This document shows positions 15,580 to 25,037 of a DNA stretch of 64,000 nt, one piece after another (within the stretch, counting starts at the first letter, position 1; every line of letters begins with the position of its first letter). The position numbers and the translations under genes were made by a program. A model generated the notes under the pieces. It did not search any database. It saw only the letters and a program-made list of their open reading frames with translations, and had not been told where the DNA came from. The DNA comes from Pseudomonas akapageensis. GTDB lineage: Bacteria; Pseudomonadota; Gammaproteobacteria; Pseudomonadales; Pseudomonadaceae. Location of the stretch: contig NZ_VXCP01000001.1 in the NCBI RefSeq assembly GCF_011355085.1, positions 138,285-202,284 of the forward strand, written 5' to 3'.

Positions 15580-18516
15580 CTAACTCAAGCCCAACTGCGC
15601 CCAAATACGCAGCACTTCGCGCCGTTCAGCGACGAACTGGTCACCACCGATCACCCCGGCCTGCTTCTGCAGGGCCTGGCGGTGGGCGGCCGAACGATAG
15701 GCCTTGTAGACCTCGCGCAACAAGCTGGCATCGTCAGCGGGGATCAATCCGGCCTGCTCCAGCCCCTCGAGAATACGGATATTGTCGGTGTAGCGCGTCA
15801 ATGCCGGATGCTCGTGGGACCACGCCAAGGCCGCGTATTGCACCATAAATTCAATATCGACGATACCACCGGCGTCCTGCTTGATATCGAAGGGCGCCGT
15901 GGCCTCGAAGGCATTGGCACCCATACCGGCGGCTGTGGCCTTGCTGCCCAGGTTGTCACGCATCTTGGCACGCATTTCACTGACTTCTGCCCGCAGTTTC
16001 GGCAGGTCGCGCTCGCGCCCCAGGATCCTGGCGCGGACTTTCTCGAACGCGGCCCCCACGTCCTTGCACCCGACCAGCACCCGTGCACGCACCAGCGCCT
16101 GATGTTCCCAGGTCCAGGCCTCGCTCTCCTGATAACGCTCGAACGCGCCGAGGGAACTGACCAGCAATCCCGAAGCACCAGACGGACGCAGGCGCATGTC
16201 GACCTCGTAGAGCTGACCGGAGTTGGTCTGGGTCGCCAGCAAGTGGATGATCCGCTGCCCGAGGCGGGTGAAGAACTGTGCACCATCGATCGGCTTGGGC
16301 CCGTCGGTTTCACCCTGGGGGTCGCCATCGTGGACAAACACCAGGTCGAGGTCCGAGCCATGGCCCAATTCGATACCACCGACCTTGCCATAACCGACGA
16401 TCACAAAGCCCGGATCGCACAGGCTGCCATCGACGCGTCGCGGCTGGCCGTACTTGGCCACGGTCTGGCGCCAGGCCAGGGCCAGCACCTGTTCCAGGAT
16501 CGCCTCGGCCAGCCAGGTCAAATAGTCACTGACCTTCATCAACGGCAAGCTCCCGGCAATTTCCGAAGCGGCTACACGCAGGCTGTGGGCCAGCTTGAAG
16601 TGGCGCAAGGCCTCCATCTGCTGTTCGAGATCGTCTTCGGGGATCCGGGTCAGGCGCTCGCGCAACTCGGCGGCCAATTCGGGCGCCAGTGGCGGGCTGA
16701 ACAGGCGCCCTTCGTTGAGCAGTTCGTCGAGCAGCAACGGGAACCGGGTGATCTGTTCGGCGATCCATGGGCTGGCGGCGCACAGCGTCAGCAAGCGGCG
16801 CAAGGCCCCCGGGTTTTCCGTCAACAGCACCAGATACGCCGAGCGCCGGGCCACCGCCTCGACCAGTGGCAACACGCGCTCCAGCACCAGGTCAGGGTGG
16901 GCATGCTCCACTGCCTGCGCCAGCAAGCGAGGAATAAAGGCATCCAGACGTTCGCGCCCCAGACGCTGCATGGCGCGCAATTGCGGGCTGACCCGCAGCC
17001 CCGCCAGCTGCTTCAGAGCCTTGGGCGCATCGACGAAACCGGCCCCCTCCAGCTGTCGGCAGGCGGCGTCGTCATCCTGTTCTTCTTCCCAGAGTGGCAA
17101 CCATTCGCCACCCACCACGACTTCGCCTTCGTCGCCCTCTTCTTCATCCGGGTCGGCGATGACCTGACGGAAATGCCAGTCGACACGCCCGCGCCAGTGC
17201 ATCAGCTGGGCATGGAACGCCGCCCAGTCATCAAACCCGAGCATCAGGGCGATACGCGCGCGATCCAGCTCACCGTCCGGAAGCATCTGGGTCTGGCGGT
17301 CGGCGATGGCCTGAATCGCGTGCTCGGTGTAACGCAGGAATTCATACCCCTCGCGCAGCTCCGTAACCACGGCCGGCGGCAGGTACCCCTGCCCCTCCAG
17401 CGTGGCGAGCACCTTCAGCAGCGGTCGCTGTTGCAGGCTCAAGTCGCGCCCACCGTGGATCAGCTGGAATGCCTGGGCGATAAACTCCACTTCGCGTATG
17501 CCGCCCGAGCCCAGCTTGATGTTCTCGGACATGCCCTTGCGCCGGACTTCCTGCTGAATCAACTGCTTCATGGTGCGCAGCGCTTCGATGGCCGAGAAAT
17601 CCAGGTAACGGCGATAGACGAAGGGCCGCAGCATATCCAGCAATTGCCCACCGGCCACCTGGTCACCGGCCACCACCCGCGCCTTGATCATGGCGTAGCG
17701 CTCCCAGTCGCGGCCCTGGTCCTGGTAGTACTGCTCCAACGCATTGAAGCTGAGCACCAGGGCACCGGACGAGCCGTACGGGCGCAAGCGCATGTCGACC
17801 CGGAAGACGAAACCATCGACCGTGATCGGGTCCAGCGCCTTGATCAAACGCTGGCCCAGGCGAATAAAGAACTCCTGATTGTCCAGCGGGCGCTTGACCC
17901 CCTGAGTTTCGCCACCTTCGGGGTAAGCGAAGATCAGGTCGATATCCGAAGACAGGTTCAGCTCCACCGCGCCGAGTTTGCCCATCCCGAGGATGACCAT
18001 CTGCTGCGGCTCGCCGCTGCGCCTGCCGATCGGCGTGCCGAACTGCTGGCAATGGCGCAGATACAGCCATTGATACGCCTGGTCGATCGAGGCATCGGCC
18101 ATGTCCGACAGATCGCGGCAGGTCTGGACCAGGTCGGCCTGGCGCGTCAGGTCTCGCCAGATGATGCGCACTTGATGCCGCGCGCGCTGGCGGCGCAATT
18201 GACGGCCAAGCTGGTCGTCGGTCTCGGCAGTCAGGACGGCTTCGGCAATCTGCCCGCAGAGCTCGCCCGGCTTGTAGTTGCGGTCCAGCTCACCGCTGGC
18301 GACCAGCGCCAGAAACATCGCCGGATCGCGTACCGCCTGCTCCAGCACATACTCGCTGGCCGCACAGACCCGTGCAAAGTCCGTCCAGCGCTGGGCCGTC
18401 CAATCGTCCACTTGCGCATCGGGCGTGGCGGCGACCGCAGCCCGGAAAGATTGCTCATTACGACTTGTTAAAGGCAGAAGTACGGCCGGCAGATCGGCCA
18501 GTGCTGGCAGGCTCAT
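15580..18516 (-). CDS. glnE: Bifunctional glutamine synthetase adenylyltransferase/deadenylase
   Basis: A 978-aa protein, full length for GlnE. Two nucleotidyltransferase domains are visible: an N-terminal one with LNLSSDIDLIFAYPEGGE (deadenylylation) and a C-terminal one with GHGSDLDLVFVHDGDP (adenylylation), separated by the helical regulatory region. The enzyme adds or removes AMP on a glutamine synthetase tyrosine in response to PII state and glutamine. The ATG at 18516 has AGGA six bases upstream. It is divergent from aceE across 383 bp and may be cotranscribed with waaF downstream. Confidence 0.97.
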   Translation of the reverse strand: MSLPALADLPAVLLPLTSRNEQSFRAAVAATPDAQVDDWTAQRWTDFARVCAASEYVLEQAVRDPAMFLALVASGELDRNYKPGELCGQIAEAVLTAETDDQLGRQLRRQRARHQVRIIWRDLTRQADLVQTCRDLSDMADASIDQAYQWLYLRHCQQFGTPIGRRSGEPQQMVILGMGKLGAVELNLSSDIDLIFAYPEGGETQGVKRPLDNQEFFIRLGQRLIKALDPITVDGFVFRVDMRLRPYGSSGALVLSFNALEQYYQDQGRDWERYAMIKARVVAGDQVAGGQLLDMLRPFVYRRYLDFSAIEALRTMKQLIQQEVRRKGMSENIKLGSGGIREVEFIAQAFQLIHGGRDLSLQQRPLLKVLATLEGQGYLPPAVVTELREGYEFLRYTEHAIQAIADRQTQMLPDGELDRARIALMLGFDDWAAFHAQLMHWRGRVDWHFRQVIADPDEEEGDEGEVVVGGEWLPLWEEEQDDDAACRQLEGAGFVDAPKALKQLAGLRVSPQLRAMQRLGRERLDAFIPRLLAQAVEHAHPDLVLERVLPLVEAVARRSAYLVLLTENPGALRRLLTLCAASPWIAEQITRFPLLLDELLNEGRLFSPPLAPELAAELRERLTRIPEDDLEQQMEALRHFKLAHSLRVAASEIAGSLPLMKVSDYLTWLAEAILEQVLALAWRQTVAKYGQPRRVDGSLCDPGFVIVGYGKVGGIELGHGSDLDLVFVHDGDPQGETDGPKPIDGAQFFTRLGQRIIHLLATQTNSGQLYEVDMRLRPSGASGLLVSSLGAFERYQESEAWTWEHQALVRARVLVGCKDVGAAFEKVRARILGRERDLPKLRAEVSEMRAKMRDNLGSKATAAGMGANAFEATAPFDIKQDAGGIVDIEFMVQYAALAWSHEHPALTRYTDNIRILEGLEQAGLIPADDASLLREVYKAYRSAAHRQALQKQAGVIGGDQFVAERREVLRIWAQLGLS

Positions 18517-18723
18517 GGTCTATCCTTGATCGGCGAGTGAAAGGATGTGATGGGTTTCGCGAGAAAAAACGCGTTCCGCCGGACTGTCGTACAAAAGTTA
18601 GAAATAGCTGAAAATCTGAATTTCTTGGAAAAAAACATCACACCCAACCTTTTCAAGACTTATTTTTAACCAACAGTATCGTTTTTTCTCACAACCCAGC
18701 AGGAGGCCACAAGCCATTCATCT

Positions 18724-18788
18724 GTAGTTTTACTACTGCGCACCCACTTCAAAAGCATGAAATGGCTGGTGATTTGTAGTAAAACTAC
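18724..18788. promoter_or_regulatory. Paired palindromic operators upstream of aceE
   Basis: GTAGTTTTACTAC at 18724-18736 and GTAGTAAAACTAC at 18776-18788 are exact reverse complements of one another, and each is itself a GTAGT-N3-ACTAC palindrome. Their centres are 52 bp apart, about five helical turns, on the same DNA face. The core TAGTNNNACTA fits the TNGTNNNACNA pattern of FadR-subfamily GntR repressors, which include PdhR/LldR. They sit 112-176 bp before the aceE ATG in the 383-bp glnE-aceE gap; I see no gene there. Regulation of the pdh operon by a PdhR-like protein is an inference. Confidence 0.7.
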
Positions 18789-18899
18789 ACAGCGCCGGGA
18801 CAACCTCCGGTAATCCAAGAATTTTATGTCGTCTGCCCACAAGGCCGTCGCAAAACTCAGGCAACCGATTCTGGAAGCCTTTCCGCCCTGGAGCAAGCC

Positions 18900-21545
18900 A
18901 TGCAAGACCTCGATCCCGTCGAAACCCAGGAATGGCTGGACGCCCTGGAGTCGGTTCTCGACAAAGAAGGCGAAGACCGCGCTCACTATCTGATGACCCG
19001 CATGGGTGAGTTGGCCACCCGCAGTGGCTCCCAACTGCCATACGCCATCACCACGCCATACCGCAATACGATTCCCGTTACCCACGAAGCACGCATGCCT
19101 GGCGACCTGTTCATGGAACGCCGCATTCGCTCGCTGGTTCGCTGGAACGCGCTGGCCATGGTAATGCGCACCAACCTGAAAGACTCGGATCTGGGCGGCC
19201 ACATCTCCAGCTTCGCCTCCAGCGCCACCTTGTATGACATCGGTTTCAACTACTTCTTCCAGGCCCCGACCGACGAACACGGCGGCGACCTGATCTACTT
19301 CCAGGGCCACGCTTCGCCAGGCGTCTACGCCCGTGCGTTCATGGAAGGCCGCATCACCGAAGACCAGATGAACAACTTCCGTCAGGAAGTCGATGGCAAT
19401 GGCCTGTCGTCCTACCCGCACCCATGGCTGATGCCTGATTTCTGGCAGTTCCCGACTGTGTCGATGGGCCTTGGCCCGATCCAGGCGATCTACCAGGCAC
19501 GTTTCATGAAGTACCTGGAAAGCCGCGGCTACATTCCTGCCGGCAAGCAGAAGATCTGGTGCTTCATGGGCGACGGCGAGTGCGACGAGCCGGAATCCCT
19601 GGGTGCGATCTCCCTGGCTGGCCGCGAGAAGCTGGACAACCTGATCTTCGTCATCAACTGCAACCTGCAGCGCCTCGACGGCCCGGTTCGCGGCAACGGC
19701 AAGATCATCCAGGAACTCGAAGGCGTGTTCCGCGGTGCCCAGTGGAACGTCAACAAGGTCGTCTGGGGTCGCTTCTGGGACCCACTGTTTGCCAAGGACA
19801 CCGACGGTATCCTGCAGCGTCGCATGGACGAAGTCATCGACGGCGAATACCAGAACTACAAGGCCAAAGACGGCGCCTTCGTGCGTGAGCACTTCTTCAA
19901 CACGCCGGAACTCAAGGCGATGGTCGAAGACCTCTCCGACGACGAGATCTGGAAGCTCAACCGTGGCGGCCACGACCCGTACAAGGTCTATGCAGCCTAC
20001 CACCAGGCGGTCAACCACAAAGAGCAGCCTACCGTCATCCTGGCCAAGACCATCAAGGGTTATGGTACCGGCGCCGGCGAAGCGAAGAACACCGCGCACA
20101 ACACCAAGAAGGTCGATGTCGACAGCCTGAAGTCGTTCCGCGACCGCTTCGACATTCCGGTCAAAGACGACGAAATCGAAAACCTGCCGTTCTTCAAGCC
20201 TGAAGAAGGCAGCGCCGAAGCCCGCTACCTGAGCGAGCGCCGTACTGCACTGGGCGGCTTCGTGCCTCAGCGTCGCGCCAAGAGCTTCAGCATCCCGACC
20301 CCGCCACTGGAAACCCTCAAGGCGATCCTGGACGGTTCGGGCGACCGCGAAATCTCCACCACCATGGCTTTCGTGCGGATCCTCGCGCAACTGGTCAAGG
20401 ACAAGGAAATCGGCCAGCGCATCGTGCCGATCATCCCGGACGAAGCCCGTACCTTCGGTATGGAAGGCATGTTCCGCCAGCTGGGCATCTACTCCTCGGT
20501 CGGCCAGCTCTACGAGCCAGTCGATAAAGACCAGGTGATGTTCTACCGCGAAGACAAGAAGGGCCAGATCCTCGAAGAAGGCATCAACGAAGCGGGCGCC
20601 ATGAGCTCCTTCATTGCCGCCGGTACTTCGTACTCCAACCACAACCAGCCAATGCTGCCGTTCTACATCTTCTACTCGATGTTCGGCTTCCAGCGTATCG
20701 GCGACCTGGCCTGGGCCGCTGGCGACAGCCGCACCCGTGGTTTCCTGATCGGCGGTACCGCCGGCCGTACCACGCTCAACGGCGAAGGCTTGCAGCACGA
20801 AGATGGTCACAGCCACATGCTGGCCGGCACCATCCCGAACTGCCGCACCTATGATCCGACCTACGGCTATGAGCTGGCGGTGATCATCCAGGACGGCATG
20901 AAGAAGATGACCGAAGAGCAACAGGACATCTTCTACTACATCACCGTGATGAACGAAGCCTACACCCAGCCAGCCATGCCGGCCGGCGTCGAGGAAGGCA
21001 TCGTCAAGGGTATGTACCTGCTCGAGGAAGACAACCGTGAAGCTGCACACCACGTGCAACTGATGGGTTCGGGCACCATCCTGCGTGAAGTGCGCGAAGC
21101 GGCGAAGATCCTGCGCGAGCAGTACAACGTCGGCGCCGATGTCTGGAGCGTTACCAGCTTCAACGAACTGCGTCGCAATGGCCTGGCCGTGGAACGCAGC
21201 AACCGCCTGCACCCGGAGCAGAAGCCTGCACTGAGCTACATCGAAGAGTGCCTGAACGGCCGCAAAGGTCCGGTGATCGCCTCTACCGACTACATGAAGC
21301 TGTTCGCCGAACAGATCCGTCAGTGGGTTCCAAGCAAGGAATTCAAAGTCCTGGGTACCGATGGCTTCGGTCGCAGCGACAGCCGCAAGAAGCTGCGTCA
21401 CTTCTTCGAAGTCGACCGCCACTTCGTTGTGCTGGCCGCTCTGGAAGCCTTGGCCGATCGTGGTGACATCGAACCTAAAGTGGTGGCCGAAGCCATCGTC
21501 AAGTTCGGTATCGACCCCGAAAAACGCAACCCACTGGACTGCTGA
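18900..21545 (+). CDS. aceE: Pyruvate dehydrogenase (acetyl-transferring) E1, homodimeric type
   Basis: An 881-aa E1 of the homodimeric class used by gamma-proteobacteria. The N-terminus MQDLDPVETQEWLDALESVL is typical. The thiamine diphosphate motif is GDGECDEPES near residue 225. The transketolase-like central and C-terminal domains follow, with EGLQHEDGHSHM around residue 630. It decarboxylates pyruvate and reductively acetylates lipoyl groups of AceF. GGAG lies seven bases before the ATG. aceF follows after 11 bases, so the two form an operon. Paired operators lie upstream. Confidence 0.98.
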   Translation: MQDLDPVETQEWLDALESVLDKEGEDRAHYLMTRMGELATRSGSQLPYAITTPYRNTIPVTHEARMPGDLFMERRIRSLVRWNALAMVMRTNLKDSDLGGHISSFASSATLYDIGFNYFFQAPTDEHGGDLIYFQGHASPGVYARAFMEGRITEDQMNNFRQEVDGNGLSSYPHPWLMPDFWQFPTVSMGLGPIQAIYQARFMKYLESRGYIPAGKQKIWCFMGDGECDEPESLGAISLAGREKLDNLIFVINCNLQRLDGPVRGNGKIIQELEGVFRGAQWNVNKVVWGRFWDPLFAKDTDGILQRRMDEVIDGEYQNYKAKDGAFVREHFFNTPELKAMVEDLSDDEIWKLNRGGHDPYKVYAAYHQAVNHKEQPTVILAKTIKGYGTGAGEAKNTAHNTKKVDVDSLKSFRDRFDIPVKDDEIENLPFFKPEEGSAEARYLSERRTALGGFVPQRRAKSFSIPTPPLETLKAILDGSGDREISTTMAFVRILAQLVKDKEIGQRIVPIIPDEARTFGMEGMFRQLGIYSSVGQLYEPVDKDQVMFYREDKKGQILEEGINEAGAMSSFIAAGTSYSNHNQPMLPFYIFYSMFGFQRIGDLAWAAGDSRTRGFLIGGTAGRTTLNGEGLQHEDGHSHMLAGTIPNCRTYDPTYGYELAVIIQDGMKKMTEEQQDIFYYITVMNEAYTQPAMPAGVEEGIVKGMYLLEEDNREAAHHVQLMGSGTILREVREAAKILREQYNVGADVWSVTSFNELRRNGLAVERSNRLHPEQKPALSYIEECLNGRKGPVIASTDYMKLFAEQIRQWVPSKEFKVLGTDGFGRSDSRKKLRHFFEVDRHFVVLAALEALADRGDIEPKVVAEAIVKFGIDPEKRNPLDC

Positions 21546-21556
21546 GGAGAATTTCT

Positions 21557-23185
21557 GTGAGCGAGCTCATTCGCGTACCTGACATCGGCAGCGGTGAAGG
21601 TGAAGTCATTGAATTGCTGGTCAAGGTCGGTGATCGCATCGAAGCCGACCAGAGCCTGCTGACACTGGAGTCGGACAAGGCCAGCATGGAAATCCCGGCT
21701 CCAAAGGCCGGGGTCATCAAGAGCCTGAAGGTCAAGCTGGGTGATCGCCTGAAAGAAGGCGACGAGCTGATGGAGCTGGAAGTCGAGGGCGCCACTGCGG
21801 CGCCAGCGGCACCCGCGCCTGCCGCTGCCCCGGCCCAGGAGAAACCTGCCGCCGCACCCGCCGCGCCAGCGCCAGCCGCTGCGCCGGCTGCTGCCACCGT
21901 CCAGGACATTCATGTTCCGGACATCGGCTCTGCCGGCAAGGCCAAGATCATCGAAGTACTGGTCAAGGCTGGCGACACCGTCGAAGCCGACCAGTCGCTG
22001 ATCACCCTTGAATCGGACAAGGCCAGCATGGAGATCCCGTCTCCTGCCGCAGGCGTGGTCGAAAGCGTCAGCATCAAACTGGACGACGAAGTCGGTACCG
22101 GCGACCTGATCCTGAAGCTGAAAGTCGCGGGCGCCGCCCCGGCTGCTGCCCCTGCTCCGGCCGCTCCAGCAGCCGCTGCGGCTCCAGCTCCAGCTCCTGC
22201 CGCTGCTCCCGCTCCGGCCGCCAAGGTCGAAGCCGCTCCAGCGCCAGCCGCTGCACCTGCCCCAAGCGGCGCCAAGGTTCACGCAGGCCCGGCAGTGCGT
22301 CAGCTGGCCCGTGAATTCGGCGTCGAGCTGAGCGCCGTCGGCCCAAGCGGCCCGCACGGTCGCGTACTCAAGGAAGACGTACAGGCTTACGTCAAGGCCA
22401 TGATGCAGAAGGCCAAGGAAGCACCGGCTGCCGGCGCTACCGGTGGTGCTGGCATTCCTCCGATCCCGGAAGTCGATTTCAGCCGTTTCGGCGAAATCGA
22501 AGAAGTGGCCATGACTCGCCTGATGCAAGTCGGCGCCGCCAACCTGCACCGCAGCTGGCTGAACGTGCCGCACGTGACCCAGTTCGATTCGGCCGACATC
22601 ACCGAGCTGGAAGCTTTCCGTGTTGCGCAAAAGGCCGTGGCCGAGAAGGCCGGCGTCAAGCTGACCGTCCTGCCGCTGCTGCTCAAGGCCTGCGCACACC
22701 TGCTCAAGGAGCTGCCGGACTTCAACAGTTCGCTGGCCCCAAGCGGCAAGGCGATCATCCGCAAGAAATACGTCAACATCGGCTTTGCCGTGGACACTCC
22801 GGATGGCCTGCTGGTGCCGGTCATCAAGGACGTCGACAAGAAGAGCCTGCTGCAGTTGGCTGGCGAAGCCGCGGCCCTGGCTGAAAAAGCCCGGACCAAG
22901 AAGCTCTCGGCCGACGACATGCAAGGCGCCTGCTTCACCATTTCCAGCCTCGGGCACATTGGCGGCACCGGCTTCACGCCGATCGTCAACGCACCGGAAG
23001 TGGCGATCCTGGGTGTTTCCAAGGCAACCATCCAGCCGGTCTGGGACGGCAAGGCCTTCCAGCCCAAGCTGATGCTGCCGCTGTCGTTGTCCTACGATCA
23101 CCGTGTGATCAACGGCGCCGCTGCTGCACGCTTCACCAAGCGTCTGAGCGATCTGCTGGCGGATATCCGCACGATGCTGCTGTAA
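21557..23185 (+). CDS. aceF: Pyruvate dehydrogenase E2, dihydrolipoamide acetyltransferase
   Basis: A 542-aa E2 with a GTG start behind GGAGA. Two lipoyl domains each carry the lipoylation motif ESDKASMEIP (residues about 35-45 and 153-163). Each is followed by a long Ala/Pro linker that acts as a swinging arm. Next come a peripheral-subunit-binding domain (VRQLAREFGVELSAVGPSG) and the C-terminal catalytic domain. The active-site stretch is YDHRVINGAAAARF, with Asn where many E2 proteins have Asp in HxxxDG; the same Asn is known from Azotobacter E2p. Forms the core of the PDH complex. Confidence 0.97.
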   Translation: MSELIRVPDIGSGEGEVIELLVKVGDRIEADQSLLTLESDKASMEIPAPKAGVIKSLKVKLGDRLKEGDELMELEVEGATAAPAAPAPAAAPAQEKPAAAPAAPAPAAAPAAATVQDIHVPDIGSAGKAKIIEVLVKAGDTVEADQSLITLESDKASMEIPSPAAGVVESVSIKLDDEVGTGDLILKLKVAGAAPAAAPAPAAPAAAAAPAPAPAAAPAPAAKVEAAPAPAAAPAPSGAKVHAGPAVRQLAREFGVELSAVGPSGPHGRVLKEDVQAYVKAMMQKAKEAPAAGATGGAGIPPIPEVDFSRFGEIEEVAMTRLMQVGAANLHRSWLNVPHVTQFDSADITELEAFRVAQKAVAEKAGVKLTVLPLLLKACAHLLKELPDFNSSLAPSGKAIIRKKYVNIGFAVDTPDGLLVPVIKDVDKKSLLQLAGEAAALAEKARTKKLSADDMQGACFTISSLGHIGGTGFTPIVNAPEVAILGVSKATIQPVWDGKAFQPKLMLPLSLSYDHRVINGAAAARFTKRLSDLLADIRTMLL

Positions 23186-23193
23186 CGTTGCAA

Positions 23194-23220
23194 CTGGCTC
23201 CCTGCCCTGCCGGGAGCCAG
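23194..23220 (+). terminator. Hairpin after aceF
   Basis: CTGGCTCCC and GGGAGCCAG form a perfect 9-bp stem with a 9-base loop, nine bases after the aceF stop. A T6 tract follows only after seven further bases, so termination may be partial and the stronger hairpin at 23259 probably finishes the job. Confidence 0.6.
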
Positions 23221-23258
23221 GCCACACCTTTTTTCGAGCAGCCACGCTCGTACCTCAA

Positions 23259-23284
23259 CCCCGCCACTTGGCGGGGCTTTTTTT
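23259..23284 (+). terminator. Rho-independent terminator of the aceEF operon
   Basis: CCCCGCC-ACTT-GGCGGGG forms a 7-bp GC stem with a tetraloop, followed directly by C and seven T. This is a textbook intrinsic terminator and separates aceF from the following phosphoesterase gene. Confidence 0.92.
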
Positions 23285-23353
23285 GCCTGCCTGCCAGTAA
23301 AAGTCCTTAAAAAGAAGTTCTCTTTTCCCACATTCAAACCGGCACGGTCATGA

Positions 23354-23379
23354 CTACTTTTGGGGGCAACGAAAAGTAG
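23354..23379. promoter_or_regulatory. Inverted repeat before the PhoD-like gene
   Basis: CTACTTTT at 23354-23361 and AAAAGTAG at 23372-23379 are perfect inverted repeats with a 10-base GC-rich spacer, 50 bp before the ATG. It could be an operator or a 5' leader hairpin for the gene that follows; no known regulator site is recognised. Confidence 0.4.
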
Positions 23380-23428
23380 AATCGGTGCAGTCACTTTCCA
23401 GACCAAACCTTTCGAAAGGACTCGAAGC

Positions 23429-24868
23429 ATGATTATCAAGATGCCTACTGTCGGCCCCATCGTCGGTCATACAACCCCCGAGCAATCTCGAATAATGATT
23501 CGCGGGCAACATTCGGAGAACTCAAACCCACTGGCCAGTTTTTCGATTGCCCGATACCGAGAGAGAGGAACAGCAAACTGGTCCGCTCCGGTATTCAATC
23601 AAATGATGGAATACAACGACATGACGGCCGTCATGATCTTCAATAACCTTGAAGAAGACACCGTCTATGAGTACCAATGCGGATGGTTCAACGCCCTCGC
23701 AGCGCTCGACGACATTGCCCGGCAGAGCAAGGACAAGTTGGTCTGGCCAACATCCACCTACGTACTCAAGACGGCTACAGCCAATAAACATATCAGCCGC
23801 AGCTTTATTGTCGGCTCATGCCGATACATCCACACCGACCGCCTGACCGGCCACCCCTTGTTTCATGACCTGGGCGACCAGGTATTCAAGGTCATGAACG
23901 ACAAGATCACCCGAAGGCAATTCCCGATTGACGGGATGTTCCTGGTCGGCGACCAGATCTACGCCGACGACCTCAACCTGGTGAACCCGGCCGCCACCCT
24001 GGAAAGTTTCCTCTCTCGCTACAGGACAGCCTTCACCCAGGAAGGTATTGCCAAGGTATTGGCGCATGTGCCGACCTACATGATCCTCGACGACCATGAG
24101 ATCGAGAACAACTGGCCGGCCGAGGCAACCGCCAGGGACTTCGAGTCCATTTACCCCAGTGCGATCAAGGCCTATGGCATCTACCAGTGCAGCCACAGCC
24201 CGCTGCATGAAACGTCCATCAGCAGCCAGGTATCGGCTGCCAGCCCGCCCAATAAATTCTGGTACACCGTCAGCAATGGTCGTACCGACTGGTTTGTCCT
24301 GGATACACGCACGAAACGAAATATGAACGCCGCGCCCCGAAAAATACTGGACGACGAACAAATGAACGCATTGCTGAAGTGGCTGATAGAAAGCAAGGCG
24401 CCTTCAAAGTTTGTCGTAACTTCCGTCATGTTTTTTCCAGACCTGAAAAATGACGAAGGCGACAGCTGGAAGTCCTTCCCGGAACAACGCAATCAAATCC
24501 TGGAACATATCAGAATCAACAAAATAAAGAACATCACCTTTATTTCAGGCGACGTTCACTGCTCACTGGCCAGCCGCATGACTCACTCCGCGGACCCGGA
24601 CTTCTGCGTCCATACTATTGTTTCCTCCCCACTATTCAAAATAGTGCCATTGGCAACTTATGCATACACCTACAAGGAAGACTTCATACTGGACAAACCC
24701 GAAGCCAGCATTAACGGTGAACACTACCAAAGCACCCTGATCAGCAGAGTCCATAGCGAGGACAACTTCGCCTATTTCCAGGTTGACGAAAATGGTGTCG
24801 AGCTCAATTACTATGGAAAAAATGGCCAGGCACTTGAGAAAAACGCGCTGGTCATCCCGCTGCGCTGA
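23429..24868 (+). CDS. PhoD-like alkaline phosphatase/phosphodiesterase family protein
   Basis: A 479-aa protein. The start is the ATG at 23429, eight bases after GAAAGGA; an upstream in-frame extension to 23360 lacks a ribosome site. Residues 1-100 look like the β-sandwich PhoD N-terminal domain (MPTVGPIVGHTTPEQSRIMI). The metallophosphatase core shows IVGSCRYIHTD, DGMFLVGDQIYADD, YMILDDHEIENNW and FISGDVHCSLASRM, supplying the metal ligands. PhoD enzymes hydrolyse phosphodiesters, but they are normally exported by Tat; here no signal peptide is present, so it is predicted cytosolic. Base composition is lower in GC than the neighbours. It sits between aceF and dipA, which are adjacent in P. 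aeruginosa, so it was probably inserted. Substrate unknown. Confidence 0.8.
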   Translation: MIIKMPTVGPIVGHTTPEQSRIMIRGQHSENSNPLASFSIARYRERGTANWSAPVFNQMMEYNDMTAVMIFNNLEEDTVYEYQCGWFNALAALDDIARQSKDKLVWPTSTYVLKTATANKHISRSFIVGSCRYIHTDRLTGHPLFHDLGDQVFKVMNDKITRRQFPIDGMFLVGDQIYADDLNLVNPAATLESFLSRYRTAFTQEGIAKVLAHVPTYMILDDHEIENNWPAEATARDFESIYPSAIKAYGIYQCSHSPLHETSISSQVSAASPPNKFWYTVSNGRTDWFVLDTRTKRNMNAAPRKILDDEQMNALLKWLIESKAPSKFVVTSVMFFPDLKNDEGDSWKSFPEQRNQILEHIRINKIKNITFISGDVHCSLASRMTHSADPDFCVHTIVSSPLFKIVPLATYAYTYKEDFILDKPEASINGEHYQSTLISRVHSEDNFAYFQVDENGVELNYYGKNGQALEKNALVIPLR

Positions 24869-25037
24869 CGAGCGGGAAGCTTCACGCCCTTCAGGAAATC
24901 GCCCTGCAGCCGATACCATGACATCACAGAGCCACCGTACTGCTTGTCAGCCCGAGCCGCATGATGCATCTTTGCCGCACGCGCCGAAAAACCCGTATAC
25001 ACCAGTGCGTGACCAGTTCTCTTGAAGCGAGCCCTCA

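Noticed and set aside
15514..18471. 985-aa plus-strand open frame opposite glnE
   Set aside because: It mirrors the codon pattern of glnE on the other strand, has no ribosome site and no recognisable domains. GlnE on the minus strand is full length with both catalytic motifs.
18666..21422. 918-aa minus-strand open frame opposite aceE
   Set aside because: Same shadow effect; AceE on the plus strand is complete and highly conserved.
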